In this document: positions 8,140 through 16,286 of the stretch, piece after piece | Layout of the letters: every line of letters starts with the position of its first letter | How positions within the stretch are numbered: the first letter of the stretch is position 1 | NCBI RefSeq assembly: GCF_000297435.1 | Contig: NZ_CAIP01000413.1 | Coordinates: forward strand, 1 to 42,401 | Direction: 5' to 3' | Length of the DNA stretch: 42,401 nt | Origin: Microcystis sp. T1-4 | GTDB taxonomy: Bacteria > Cyanobacteriota > Cyanobacteriia > Cyanobacteriales > Microcystaceae | The notes under the pieces: generated by a model | Databases searched by the model: none | Seen by the model: the letters and a program-made list of their open reading frames with translations, nothing else | What the model was told of the DNA's origin: nothing | Program-made: the position numbers and the translations under genes

Positions 8140-9060
8140 GTGACTAACAATTCCCTCGATCCTTTGAATATTGGCAATACGATTAATACTGCCCTCCGTC
8201 TTTATCGTGATCGCTTCCCAACTTATGTATTCTTTGCTGTCCGCGCCTGTTTGTGGTCGCTTCTTCCCTTAGTTTTGCAATTAATTCTCAGTCAATTACT
8301 TTATCAAACAATTACCCCCGAACAAGGCAGCGATATGGGTTTACGTTTATTTATTTTCCCGATACAAATTTTCTCGGCTGCTAAGTATCTTTTCAATAAT
8401 GCGGTTATCTCACGATTAGCTTTTCAAGACATCATTTATCAGCCAGAAACTGCCGGACAAGCGGAAAAAAAAGTTAAGCCTAAAATGTGGCGCTTGTGGT
8501 GGATGCAGGTTTTGATCGGTTTGTTAGGAGCGGCAATAATCTTGCCGATAATGCTGCCTCTGATGCTAGTCAGTTTTATCCCCATCCTTGGTGTATTGCT
8601 TATTTTACTGGCTTCTTTCTGTCTTCCTTTTTTCTTCCTTTGGTTATCTGCTCGCATTTGCATTGCCGAATTGCCCTTAATAATTGAAGATAATTTAGGC
8701 AGTTGGCAAGCAATCAAGAGAGCTTGGCATTTAACTAAAAACTCGGCGTGGAGAATTGTGGGAGTGATATTTATTGCCAGTTTATTAATTATTCCAGTTT
8801 ATCTTCTGTCAGTAGCTTTGGCTTCAATTCCCCTTTGGGTTAATTTTTCCTCTTTTTATAGTAGTTTGGAATCGGTAGAGGACTGGCAAACGCTCACGGA
8901 AAATCCTCTTTTTTTCCGACAAATGGCGATGTTTTCCTATGGTCTGATTACTATTTTCTTACTTCTGAGTATTTTATTAGTTCCTTTTTGGCAATCTCTC
9001 AAAAGTGTGATCTATAATCATCTTTTAGACCAGAAAAAAAATGATGGGGGAGAATACTAA
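8140..9060 (+). CDS. Polytopic membrane protein, unknown function
   Basis: The 306-residue product has about six hydrophobic segments (roughly residues 28-52, 68-90, 120-165 as two close helices, 205-230 and 262-288). A conserved-looking cytoplasmic patch follows the middle pair: ISRLAF, then LGSWQAIKRAWHLTKNSAW. The layout resembles the glycerophosphodiesterase-membrane-domain/DUF975 type of integral membrane proteins, whose molecular role is unclear. The start is GTG at 8140, with AAGGAG at about 8127-8132. The gene lies between the degenerate phoH copy and the intact phoH, so it may have been boxed in by the same duplication. Confidence 0.75.
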   Translation: MTNNSLDPLNIGNTINTALRLYRDRFPTYVFFAVRACLWSLLPLVLQLILSQLLYQTITPEQGSDMGLRLFIFPIQIFSAAKYLFNNAVISRLAFQDIIYQPETAGQAEKKVKPKMWRLWWMQVLIGLLGAAIILPIMLPLMLVSFIPILGVLLILLASFCLPFFFLWLSARICIAELPLIIEDNLGSWQAIKRAWHLTKNSAWRIVGVIFIASLLIIPVYLLSVALASIPLWVNFSSFYSSLESVEDWQTLTENPLFFRQMAMFSYGLITIFLLLSILLVPFWQSLKSVIYNHLLDQKKNDGGEY

Positions 9061-9114
9061 TAACTGAGCGGCTGTTGGTGTATCTAAATTACTTGTTAAG
9101 ACTGTCTATGAGCA

Positions 9115-9139
9115 GGGGGTGGGGTAGTGGGGAGAGGGG
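9115..9139 (+). other. Four-run G-quadruplex motif
   Basis: Four guanine runs of 5, 4, 4 and 4 are separated by loops T, TAGT and AGA. This satisfies the strict intramolecular G-quadruplex pattern. It lies between the 3' ends of the membrane protein gene and phoH. Confidence 0.55.
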
Positions 9140-9222
9140 AGAAAAAAGCTGACTCCTGAATTCTGTCTCCTCAATAATGACTTCTAACCCAATGGTAGAT
9201 GTGGGACTATCTCAACAATCGG

Positions 9223-10179
9223 TTATTTTTCGTGCTGTTCGTAGGCTGAGACGATTTTTTGTACTAGGGGATGACGCACCACATCGGCCCGGGATAGGTA
9301 ACAAAAAGCAATCCCTTCTACTGATTTGAGGATTTTTTGAGCGGCAATTAACCCCGATTCCTGTGGTTGGGGTAAATCGGTTTGGGTGACATCTCCAGTT
9401 ACTACCATGCGCGAACCGAATCCCAAGCGAGTTAAGACCATTTTTAACTGTGCTGGGGTGGTATTTTGGGCCTCATCAACGATAACAAAAGCATTAGCTA
9501 GGGTTCGTCCCCGCATATAAGCTAAGGGTGCGATTTCGATTTTACCCCGTTCCATCAGGTCGGGAATTTTGGCCGCTTCGATAAATTCGTATAAAGCATC
9601 GTAGAGGGGACGCAAAAAAGGATCGACTTTTTGCTGTAAATCCCCCGGGAGAAAGCCTAATTTTTCCCCCGCTTCCACGGCTGGCCGGGTGAGGATAATC
9701 CGTTCTACTTTATCTTCTAATAAAGCCTGTACGGCCAAAACGGCGGCTAAAAAGGTTTTCCCCGTGCCAGCCGGTCCAATACAAAAGGTGATATCGTGAC
9801 TTTGAATCGCTTGAATATATTGACGCTGACGGAAGGTTTTCGCCCGAATTAGCTCCCCGCGACGGGTACGGGCGAGAATATCCTGCTGTAGTTCTTTATA
9901 CTCGCTAGAACGCCCCGTATCGAGGGCATGGATAGCGGTCATAATATCGGCTTCGGCGATTAACTTGGCCTCTTGCCATAAAATACTTAAGGAGCGCACA
10001 ATCGCTGTGGCACGCTCCACCGGGGTTGGTTGTCCCGCAATCCGCAATTCCATGCCTCTGAGGACTAAATTCGCCCCAGTTTGCCTGGCTATCAATTTGA
10101 GGTTAGCTTCTTGATGACCCGCTAAAGCGATCGCACTTTCTGAACTGGGGAATTGAATCGTTTGCCAAGTTTCCGTCAT
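9223..10179 (-). CDS. phoH: PhoH-family ATPase
   Basis: The product is a cytoplasmic P-loop ATPase of the PhoH/YbeZ type, which is linked to RNA metabolism and ribosome maturation. The 318-residue length is typical. Residues 1-75 resemble a KH-like RNA-binding region. Walker A is GPAGTGKT at 135-142, and Walker B is FVIVDEAQN with D235 and E236. The start ATG at 10177-10179 lies 13 bp after rplT, so rpmI, rplT and phoH probably form one transcript. That context supports a ribosome-related role. A damaged partial copy lies at 7756-8040. Confidence 0.95.
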   Translation of the reverse strand: MTETWQTIQFPSSESAIALAGHQEANLKLIARQTGANLVLRGMELRIAGQPTPVERATAIVRSLSILWQEAKLIAEADIMTAIHALDTGRSSEYKELQQDILARTRRGELIRAKTFRQRQYIQAIQSHDITFCIGPAGTGKTFLAAVLAVQALLEDKVERIILTRPAVEAGEKLGFLPGDLQQKVDPFLRPLYDALYEFIEAAKIPDLMERGKIEIAPLAYMRGRTLANAFVIVDEAQNTTPAQLKMVLTRLGFGSRMVVTGDVTQTDLPQPQESGLIAAQKILKSVEGIAFCYLSRADVVRHPLVQKIVSAYEQHEK

Positions 10180-10192
10180 GCTCGGGGCTAAA

Positions 10193-10540
10193 TTATCCTT
10201 TGGCTGTTTCTACCACTTTAGCAAAAGCGACGGGATCGAGGACGGCTAATTGGGCTAACATTTTCCGATTGAGGAGGATATTAGCTTTCTTTAATTGTCC
10301 GGTTAGTTGGCTGTAACTGATGCCCTGTTGACGAGCAGCGGCGTTAATGCGGGTAATCCAAAGACGACGAAAATCGCGTTTACGTTTGCGACGGTCTCTA
10401 TAGGCATTCCGCAAGGCCTTCATTACCTGTTGGTTAGCGGTACGGAATAAGCGCGAGTGGGAACCGCGAAAACCTTTGGCTAATTTGAGAACTTTTTTGC
10501 GTCGCTTGCGGGCGACATTCCCCCGTTTTACTCTAGACAT
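10193..10540 (-). CDS. rplT: 50S ribosomal protein L20
   Basis: The 115-residue basic protein starts MSRVKRGNVARKRRKKVLKL and ends with the conserved AFAKVVETAKG helix. It binds 23S rRNA early in assembly of the large subunit. The ATG at 10538-10540 has AAAGGA upstream. It follows rpmI after 31 bp, the usual L35-L20 order, without infC beside it. Confidence 0.98.
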   Translation of the reverse strand: MSRVKRGNVARKRRKKVLKLAKGFRGSHSRLFRTANQQVMKALRNAYRDRRKRKRDFRRLWITRINAAARQQGISYSQLTGQLKKANILLNRKMLAQLAVLDPVAFAKVVETAKG

Positions 10541-10571
10541 GATAATCCTTTAGACAATTTTTCTGGAAAAT

Positions 10572-10775
10572 TTACAAATAGGGCAACATTAAGCGCACTT
10601 CCTTCTCGTCGCGCTCGTGTACCAAGGTAATCTGGGACAAACGACGGCGCTTGCGTTCGGCACTCTTATGATCGAGTAGGTGATTTTTGAAGGCTTTGCG
10701 ACGTTTGATTTTTTTGCCGCTTCCCGTGGCCTCAAATCGTTTGGCCGCCGCCTTTCGCGTTTTTAGCTTGGGCAT
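10572..10775 (-). CDS. rpmI: 50S ribosomal protein L35
   Basis: The 67-residue product starts MPKLKTRKAAAKRFEATGSG, the standard L35 N-terminus. A longer reading to 10802 adds nine residues but is rejected because a strong AAGGGAG (about 10780-10787) serves the ATG at 10773-10775. It is the first gene of the rpmI-rplT-phoH cluster and diverges from tal. Confidence 0.97.
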   Translation of the reverse strand: MPKLKTRKAAAKRFEATGSGKKIKRRKAFKNHLLDHKSAERKRRRLSQITLVHERDEKEVRLMLPYL

Positions 10776-10984
10776 AAACTCCCTTTTATTAAATCGACAC
10801 AATCACTAATAATATCACAAATAGAGGACTTTGGGCAAGAAGTGGCCCCAAGATTGCTGCGCTTATCCCCACTTTGGCCTGGTTCATGCTTGGGAATTAA
10901 ATCAATCGGGAATTTTCCCCTTCCTTTCGATCGAATCGCTAAGATCCAGATAATGTCTCGCGTTAACACGCATCTGGAGAAGTT

Positions 10985-12160
10985 ATGGCTAAAACCCTAC
11001 TAGAACAATTACGCCAATTTACAGTGGTTGTTGCCGATACCGGCGATATCCAAGCGATCGAAGCTTTTACCCCCCAGGATACCACCACTAACCCCTCCCT
11101 GATTACGGCCGCGGCCCAAATGCCCCCATATCGGCCGATTGTCGATCAAACCCTGCAAGCGGCCAGAAAAGAATTGGGAAAGCAGGCCACCCCGGAAGAT
11201 GTGGCCACATTAGCTTTTGATCGCCTAGCCATCGGTTTTGGTCTGCAAATCCTGCAAATCGTCCCCGGCCGCGTCTCCACCGAAGTAGATGCCCGTCTTT
11301 CCTACGATACCCAAGCTACCATCGACAAGGCCCGTTATCTCATTTCCCAGTATGAACAAGCGGGTATCTCTAGAGAAAGAGTCTTAATTAAAATTGCCTC
11401 GACTTGGGAAGGGATTAAAGCCGCAGAAGTCCTCGAAAAAGAGGGCATTCACTGTAATTTAACCCTATTATTCGGGTTCCATCAGGCGATCGCCTGTGCG
11501 GAGGCGGGAGTAACCTTAATTTCTCCCTTTGTCGGTCGGATTCTCGATTGGTATAAAAAAGAAACTGGTAAAGACTACGTTGGCGCTGAAGATCCAGGAG
11601 TCCAATCCGTTACCCAGATCTATAACTACTATAAAAAGTTTGGCTATAAAACCGAAGTTATGGGGGCAAGTTTCCGCAATATCGGCGAAATTTGCGAGTT
11701 AGCTGGTTGTGATCTTTTAACCATTTCCCCGAAACTTCTCGAACAATTGCAAGGGACAGAAGCCGATTTACCCCGTAAGCTCGATCCAGCACAGGCCGCA
11801 ACCCTTGATATTGTCAAAATTGCCATGGATCAAGCGACTTTTGCGAAAATGCACGCCGAAGATGCCATGGCTTCCGAAAAACTAACGGAAGGTATTCAAG
11901 GTTTTACCAAAGCTTTAGAATTATTGGAACAATTGCTGATTCAACGTTTAACCCAGTTGGAAGGTCAGTCAACCCTCGAACACGCCGCCGAAGATATTTT
12001 CCGAGTCTATGATCATGATGGGGATGGTTTCATCACCCGGGAAGAATGGGCGGGAACCGATGCGGTATTCGATGCGATCGATATTAACCATGATGGCAGA
12101 ATTTCTCCCGATGAGATCGCTGTCGGTTTGGGTGCGGCTTTTCGTTTAGTGGAAGCTTGA
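10985..12160 (+). CDS. tal: Transaldolase with C-terminal EF-hand pair
   Basis: This cytoplasmic enzyme of the pentose phosphate pathway transfers a dihydroxyacetone unit from sedoheptulose 7-phosphate to glyceraldehyde 3-phosphate. The Schiff-base lysine is K136 in RVLIKIAST. Residues 1-330 form the TalB-type barrel. A cyanobacterial extension follows with two canonical EF-hand loops, D343-E354 (DHDGDGFITREE) and D366-E377 (DINHDGRISPDE), which should bind calcium. At 391 residues the protein is complete. Its stop codon TGA at 12158-12160 overlaps the presumed right terminus of an IS element (TTGAC at 12157-12161). ATG at 10985 follows a GGAGA ribosome-binding site. Confidence 0.97.
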   Translation: MAKTLLEQLRQFTVVVADTGDIQAIEAFTPQDTTTNPSLITAAAQMPPYRPIVDQTLQAARKELGKQATPEDVATLAFDRLAIGFGLQILQIVPGRVSTEVDARLSYDTQATIDKARYLISQYEQAGISRERVLIKIASTWEGIKAAEVLEKEGIHCNLTLLFGFHQAIACAEAGVTLISPFVGRILDWYKKETGKDYVGAEDPGVQSVTQIYNYYKKFGYKTEVMGASFRNIGEICELAGCDLLTISPKLLEQLQGTEADLPRKLDPAQAATLDIVKIAMDQATFAKMHAEDAMASEKLTEGIQGFTKALELLEQLLIQRLTQLEGQSTLEHAAEDIFRVYDHDGDGFITREEWAGTDAVFDAIDINHDGRISPDEIAVGLGAAFRLVEA

Positions 12161-12300
12161 CTCTCCCCCGCTAAACCGCGCGAGCGGTTTAGCGTGGGAT
12201 TCTTGGTTCATCTGCTCTTGACTAGATCAAACAGGTTTAACTGAACGACCCCCAACCGACCGCCTCCGCGAGCGTTTTCTAACACGGTCAGTCCGACCGC
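12157..12300 (-). ncRNA. Predicted omega-RNA at the TnpB right end
   Basis: In TnpB elements the guide RNA spans the 3' end of tnpB and the right end, and is followed by a guide copied from flanking DNA. Here the minus strand reads GAATCCCA, an 11-bp perfect hairpin (12169-12179 with 12184-12194), then GGGGGAGAGTCAA ending at 12157. The guide would begin at 12156 and be antisense to the last tal codons. The 5' limit is arbitrary. Expression is unproven. Confidence 0.5.
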
Positions 12301-13431
12301 GTTTTTTCCTCGGTTCTCGATTACCTTTGCTGATGCCGTATCTCTCGGTTCAATGTGGCCGCAAGAATCACACCGGTGAACTCTTTCCGATAACGCTTTT
12401 TTGCCAGTAATTGCGCCACAATTCGGACACTCCTGGGAAGTTCCGTTTTTATCGACTTTAAGATAATATTTTCCCCGTTTCCAAGCGACAAACGGTAGTA
12501 TCTCGTTAATAAAACTACCGATACCCGAATCCAGAGATTGTTTTCTAACGATCCCTCTAGACCAGGAAATGAAGTTAATATCCTCAACGAAGATATTATC
12601 AGCAAGATCACCAAGATAATGAGCTAGTTTAAAGTGCCAATCTCTGCGAGTATTAGACACTTTTTCGTGTAATCTTGCTATCTTCTCTTGGAGTTTTAAC
12701 CAATTGTTTGAGCCTTTGACTTGATGTTTCAAGCGTCTTTGTAGCAATTTAAGCTGACTCTGTACTTTTAACAAAAATCGAGGGGCTTTGATTAAATCTC
12801 CCCGTGAAGTAGCGACAAAACTCTCAATCCCCGCGTCAATTCCTAAACAGGTTTTCCCAACTGTCATATCGGGAACTAATTCCGTAGATTGGAAGGAAAC
12901 CGAAACGTAAAATCCCGACGCTTTTTGGATAATTCGAGCTTGTTTAGGCTCGAACCAGGGCGGGTACTTTCTGGATTTCCTAATCCGAATTTTTCCCAAT
13001 TGTGGAAAATTTAAGTATTCGTCACCTAGAAAGCTTTTTGAGAGCGCGGGGAAAACAAAACTTCGCATCTTTTTCTTAAATCTAGGAAAGCCGAAGCCTT
13101 TCGATTTTATCTGGTCAAAAGCTTTATCTACAGTTTTTAAGACTTGCTGTAAGACTTGAGCGTTAATCGTCTTTAATATCGGGTAAACTTTTTTAGCTTC
13201 CGTTATATTTTTAGCTTGAACGAAGTAATTTGGATAGGGTTCATCCGCAGGAATTATGTACTCGGAAACTAACGAACAGCGATCCGCAAGACACTTTCGA
13301 GAGTTTAACCAATCTTTCCGTTCTGAAAGAGCGTAATTATAAACGCTTTTGCAAACATCAAGAATGTGGATTATCTCCCGTTCCTGTTGTCTGTTTACCT
13401 TTAGTTTGTACTGGTAGGTAAGCGTTATCAC
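12208..13431 (-). CDS. tnpB: RNA-guided nuclease TnpB (IS200/IS605 OrfB)
   Basis: TnpB uses an omega-RNA to cut DNA and helps retain the transposon. The 407-residue protein has the full layout: an N-terminal helical/wedge region with the KLKVN start, the RuvC aspartate D199 (GIDAGI), glutamate E283 (FVEDIN), a zinc finger with C335, C338, C354 and C357, and a final aspartate D364 (PRDTASAK, where many relatives have DRDxNA). All catalytic acidic residues are present, so it may be active. No intact tnpA accompanies it, so any movement would need help in trans. Confidence 0.93.
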   Translation of the reverse strand: MITLTYQYKLKVNRQQEREIIHILDVCKSVYNYALSERKDWLNSRKCLADRCSLVSEYIIPADEPYPNYFVQAKNITEAKKVYPILKTINAQVLQQVLKTVDKAFDQIKSKGFGFPRFKKKMRSFVFPALSKSFLGDEYLNFPQLGKIRIRKSRKYPPWFEPKQARIIQKASGFYVSVSFQSTELVPDMTVGKTCLGIDAGIESFVATSRGDLIKAPRFLLKVQSQLKLLQRRLKHQVKGSNNWLKLQEKIARLHEKVSNTRRDWHFKLAHYLGDLADNIFVEDINFISWSRGIVRKQSLDSGIGSFINEILPFVAWKRGKYYLKVDKNGTSQECPNCGAITGKKALSERVHRCDSCGHIEPRDTASAKVIENRGKNAVGLTVLENARGGGRLGVVQLNLFDLVKSR

Positions 13432-13735
13432 TGTCTTTCGTGAGCGTGATGTATAGTTAAATGGCTCTTCTAGGTTCTGTGTGATCAGTTTAACTTACAT
13501 AGGATCGATCTTTGTGTCCTCTGTGTCTCTGTGGTTCCTTCCACTCCCTCGCTAGAAGGAATGTATCTTAGAATACATTTTACCCACCAAACCTGGGAGA
13601 GCCGTTAAATTGTAACACTTACTGCCTAGGATATCAACTATAGCGGTTCTCACACCTGTGTGGCACAGTTTAACCTTTGCTAATTAAGCTTTTCACCATC
13701 GATAATGTATCTCTTGCGAACAGGAAACGCTATAA

Positions 13736-13954
13736 TTACAATCATGGACCAAACTAATCGCTAACCTTAAAACAGTTAGTAGTCGCTTAATTAGAAAAGA
13801 ATTTCCTTACTTAGCGGCAAAGTATTTCGACAACAAACCCTATTTTTGGACGGGAGCTTATTTCGTGGCTAGTTGTGGCGGCGTTACCGTCGAACAACTA
13901 AAAAAATACGTCGAGAACCAAAACTCCCGGAAAGTGGAGACCCTACCGCGTTAG
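13736..13954 (+). pseudogene. 5'-truncated IS200-type TnpA (Y1 transposase)
   Basis: From about 13736 an open frame reads LQSWTKLIANLKTVSSRLIR and continues through PYFWTGAYFVASCGG to LKKYVENQ and a TAG stop at 13952-13954. These match the C-terminal half of Y1 HUH transposases, including the tyrosine helix (LKKYVENQ). An in-frame stop at 13733-13735 and the absence of the HUH metal-binding half show that the gene is broken. It is divergent from tnpB, as in IS605. Confidence 0.8.
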
Positions 13955-14177
13955 TTTCATTCTGGTGGCGATTCATATCCAGTTAACCGCGTAGCGGTTT
14001 AACGGGAGTCCTCTCGCGACCTTGAGACAGGGAACTGCTTCTGAATCACCGGGGATTTTTCTAAAATTACTATTTCTAGTGTAGGGGGTCTAAGTGGGTT
14101 TTAGCCTAACTGCCCAATCAAACAACAATCTTAAGCTTTATCTCCTCAGTCCTCAACAGTGGTACAATTGCCGTCAT

Positions 14178-14255
14178 AGCTAGGGGTGTCTGGGATAATC
14201 AGGCTGAGAAAGACCCTTAGAACCTGAGACTGGGTAATTCCAGCGTAGGGAAGCT
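14178..14255 (+). promoter_or_regulatory. TPP riboswitch (THI element)
   Basis: The conserved blocks are all present in order: TAGGGGTGTC, GGCTGAGA, ACCCTTAGAACCTGA, CTGGGTAATTCCAGCG and TAGGGAAGC. Thiamine pyrophosphate binding to this leader should lower expression of thiC, whose ATG lies 21 bp downstream. Confidence 0.96.
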
Positions 14256-14276
14256 GTTTACAGAGGAAATAAAATT

Positions 14277-15659
14277 ATGAGACAAGAATGGGTTGCCCCC
14301 CGGCGCGGACAGGCAAATGTATCGCAAATGCACTACGCCCGTCAGGGGATAATTACCGAAGAGATGGCTTATGTGGCAAAACGGGAAAATCTCTCTCCCG
14401 AATTGATTCGCAGCGAAATCGCCCGAGGAAGACTGATTATTCCCGCTAATATCAATCACCTCAACCTCGAACCCATGGCGATCGGTATTGCTTCTAAGTG
14501 TAAAGTTAATGCTAATATAGGGGCTTCGCCTAACTCCTCGAATATTAACGAAGAACTGGAAAAATTACACCTAGCGGTCAAATACGGCGCCGATACGGTG
14601 ATGGATCTCTCCACTGGGGGCGGTAATTTGGACGAAATTCGCACCGCGATTATCAATGCTTCTCCCGTCCCCATCGGTACTGTACCCATCTATCAAGCGG
14701 TGGAAAGTGTTCACGGCAATATTGAAAAACTCACCGCCGAAGATTTCCTCCACATTATCGAAAAACACGCCCAGCAAGGGGTGGATTACATGACGATTCA
14801 CGCGGGAATCCTCATCGAACATCTGCCTTTAGTCAAAACTCGTCTGACTGGGATTGTCTCCCGGGGTGGTGGTATTATTGCCAAGTGGATGCTGCACCAC
14901 CACAAGCAAAATCCTCTCTACACCCATTTCGATGAAATTATCGAGATTTTCAAGCGTTATGACGTTTCTTTTAGTCTTGGTGACTCCCTGCGTCCCGGTT
15001 GTACCCACGATGCTTCCGATGCGGCCCAATTAGCGGAATTGAAAACCCTCGGGCAACTGACGCGCCGCGCTTGGGAACACGATGTACAGGTGATGGTGGA
15101 AGGACCTGGCCATGTTCCCATGGATCAAATTGAGTTTAATGTGAAAAAACAAATGGAGGAGTGTAGCGAAGCACCTTTCTATGTTCTCGGTCCCCTTGTC
15201 ACTGATATTGCCCCAGGATACGATCATATCACTTCGGCGATCGGGGCGGCTCTGGCGGGTTGGTACGGGACGGCGATGTTATGTTATGTCACCCCGAAAG
15301 AACATCTCGGTTTACCCAACGCTGAAGATGTGCGAAATGGCTTAATTGCCTACAAAATAGCGGCTCATGCGGCAGATATCGCCCGTCATCGTCCCGGGGC
15401 GCGCGATCGTGATGACGAACTCTCCATTGCTCGTTATAATTTTGATTGGAATCGTCAATTTCAGTTATCTTTGGATCCCGATCGCGCTAAGGAATACCAC
15501 GATGAGACTTTACCCGCAGATATCTATAAGACTGCGGAGTTTTGTTCGATGTGTGGACCGAAATTCTGTCCGATGCAAACTAAGGTCGATGCCGATGCAA
15601 TTACGGAATTAGAGAAGTTTCTCGCTAGTCAGAATCAGGACAATTTAACCCCAGTTTAA
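14277..15659 (+). CDS. thiC: Phosphomethylpyrimidine synthase
   Basis: This radical-SAM enzyme converts 5-aminoimidazole ribotide to hydroxymethylpyrimidine phosphate, the pyrimidine half of thiamine. The 460-residue product carries the ThiC-specific C-terminal cluster C423-x-x-C426-x4-C431 (CSMCGPKFC) that holds the [4Fe-4S] centre, plus MEGPGHVPMDQ and GYDHIT motifs around the active site. The ATG at 14277 has AGAGGA upstream. A TPP riboswitch occupies the leader. A GGGCTGA hairpin follows the stop codon. Confidence 0.98.
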   Translation: MRQEWVAPRRGQANVSQMHYARQGIITEEMAYVAKRENLSPELIRSEIARGRLIIPANINHLNLEPMAIGIASKCKVNANIGASPNSSNINEELEKLHLAVKYGADTVMDLSTGGGNLDEIRTAIINASPVPIGTVPIYQAVESVHGNIEKLTAEDFLHIIEKHAQQGVDYMTIHAGILIEHLPLVKTRLTGIVSRGGGIIAKWMLHHHKQNPLYTHFDEIIEIFKRYDVSFSLGDSLRPGCTHDASDAAQLAELKTLGQLTRRAWEHDVQVMVEGPGHVPMDQIEFNVKKQMEECSEAPFYVLGPLVTDIAPGYDHITSAIGAALAGWYGTAMLCYVTPKEHLGLPNAEDVRNGLIAYKIAAHAADIARHRPGARDRDDELSIARYNFDWNRQFQLSLDPDRAKEYHDETLPADIYKTAEFCSMCGPKFCPMQTKVDADAITELEKFLASQNQDNLTPV

Positions 15660-15674
15660 AGGGGAGTTATTGGA

Positions 15675-15697
15675 AGGGCTGACTTGATTTCAGCCCT
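15675..15697 (+). terminator. Possible terminator after thiC
   Basis: AGGGCTGA at 15675-15682 pairs with TCAGCCCT at 15690-15697 around a 7-nt loop. The tail is short of T residues, so intrinsic termination is uncertain. It lies between the converging thiC and lyase genes and could serve either strand. Confidence 0.4.
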
Positions 15698-15746
15698 ATT
15701 CCTAGGATAAAAGTCAAAATTATGGGAATAGCCGCCATTTTTTTGA

Positions 15747-16286
15747 TTAATTGACCCGTTTTTCTAGATATTGACCGATCATCAATTCTTGACCGGCGCG
15801 AGAGATAATCGTTTGTCGGGTGCGATATTGTTGACCGATGAGTTTAATTTCTTCTTCAAAGACAGAACCGGCGTATTCTGTTCTCAGACAGAGAGTAGAG
15901 GGGTTAGGAAAGGTATAAATGGCACTAACGGGTTTATCCGTCGCAAATCCCCGATCGCGATAGAGAATATTATCTAAAATACCGAATATAGTGGAACCGT
16001 TGGAGGGTTTTTTACTCTGGGGACGGAGATAATTACTTTGCCAAGTCACTTCCGTGCCACCTAATAAGGTTGTATCTTCCAGATTATGTAAACGGGCCAG
16101 TTGAATTAATGGTTCGCTGCCTTGGGGTAAATATTTAATCTCGATGGCACTGATAACTTCTTGGGGTTCCGTTTCTTGGGTGAGGGTGTAATAACGTCTC
16201 TGGGATTGCCAGCGTCCTTCTGTCTGCTTAAAAAAGGCTAAAGCCAAAGTTTCTAGCGATAATTGGGCGGTTTGAATTAATGTCAT
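15747..16286 (-). CDS. CpeS/CpcS-family phycobiliprotein lyase
   Basis: Members of this family (lipocalin fold) attach phycocyanobilin to cysteines of phycobiliproteins. The 179-residue product has the signature FFKQTEGRWQSQRRYYTL near the N-terminus and RTRQTIISRAGQELMIGQYL near the C-terminus, separated by eight or more beta-strand-like stretches. The start is placed at ATG 16284-16286, which has an AGGAAAGG upstream; a longer reading to 16340 adds 18 polar residues and is less likely. Whether it is the CpcS, CpcU or another subtype cannot be settled by eye. Confidence 0.82.
   Translation of the reverse strand: MTLIQTAQLSLETLALAFFKQTEGRWQSQRRYYTLTQETEPQEVISAIEIKYLPQGSEPLIQLARLHNLEDTTLLGGTEVTWQSNYLRPQSKKPSNGSTIFGILDNILYRDRGFATDKPVSAIYTFPNPSTLCLRTEYAGSVFEEEIKLIGQQYRTRQTIISRAGQELMIGQYLEKRVN

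Larger units (their letters stand above)
12157..14008 (-). mobile_element. IS200/IS605-type element or two nested remnants
   Basis: The region holds an apparently intact tnpB (-), a 5'-truncated tnpA (+), and subterminal hairpins at both sides (12169-12194 and 13982-14003) with related stems built on TAAACCGC/GCGGTTTA. The right boundary is placed at the TTGAC overlapping the tal stop, because this family ends in TCAA on the strand that carries tnpB. The left boundary could not be fixed. One divergent IS605-like element, or a tnpB element beside a separate IS200 remnant, both fit. Confidence 0.55.

Noticed and set aside
10776..10984. Search for tRNA or L20-type leader RNA upstream of rpmI
   Set aside because: No cloverleaf or recognisable autoregulatory leader could be identified by eye; only ordinary divergent promoter DNA is likely.
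12169..12194. Hairpin after tal as a simple intrinsic terminator
   Set aside because: There is no T tract on the tal strand, and the flanking GAATCCCA and GGGGAGAGTCAA on the other strand fit an IS right end better; it may still help end tal transcripts.
12321..12614. 97-codon minus-strand ORF inside tnpB
   Set aside because: It is an out-of-frame shadow of tnpB, whose own frame is intact with all catalytic motifs.
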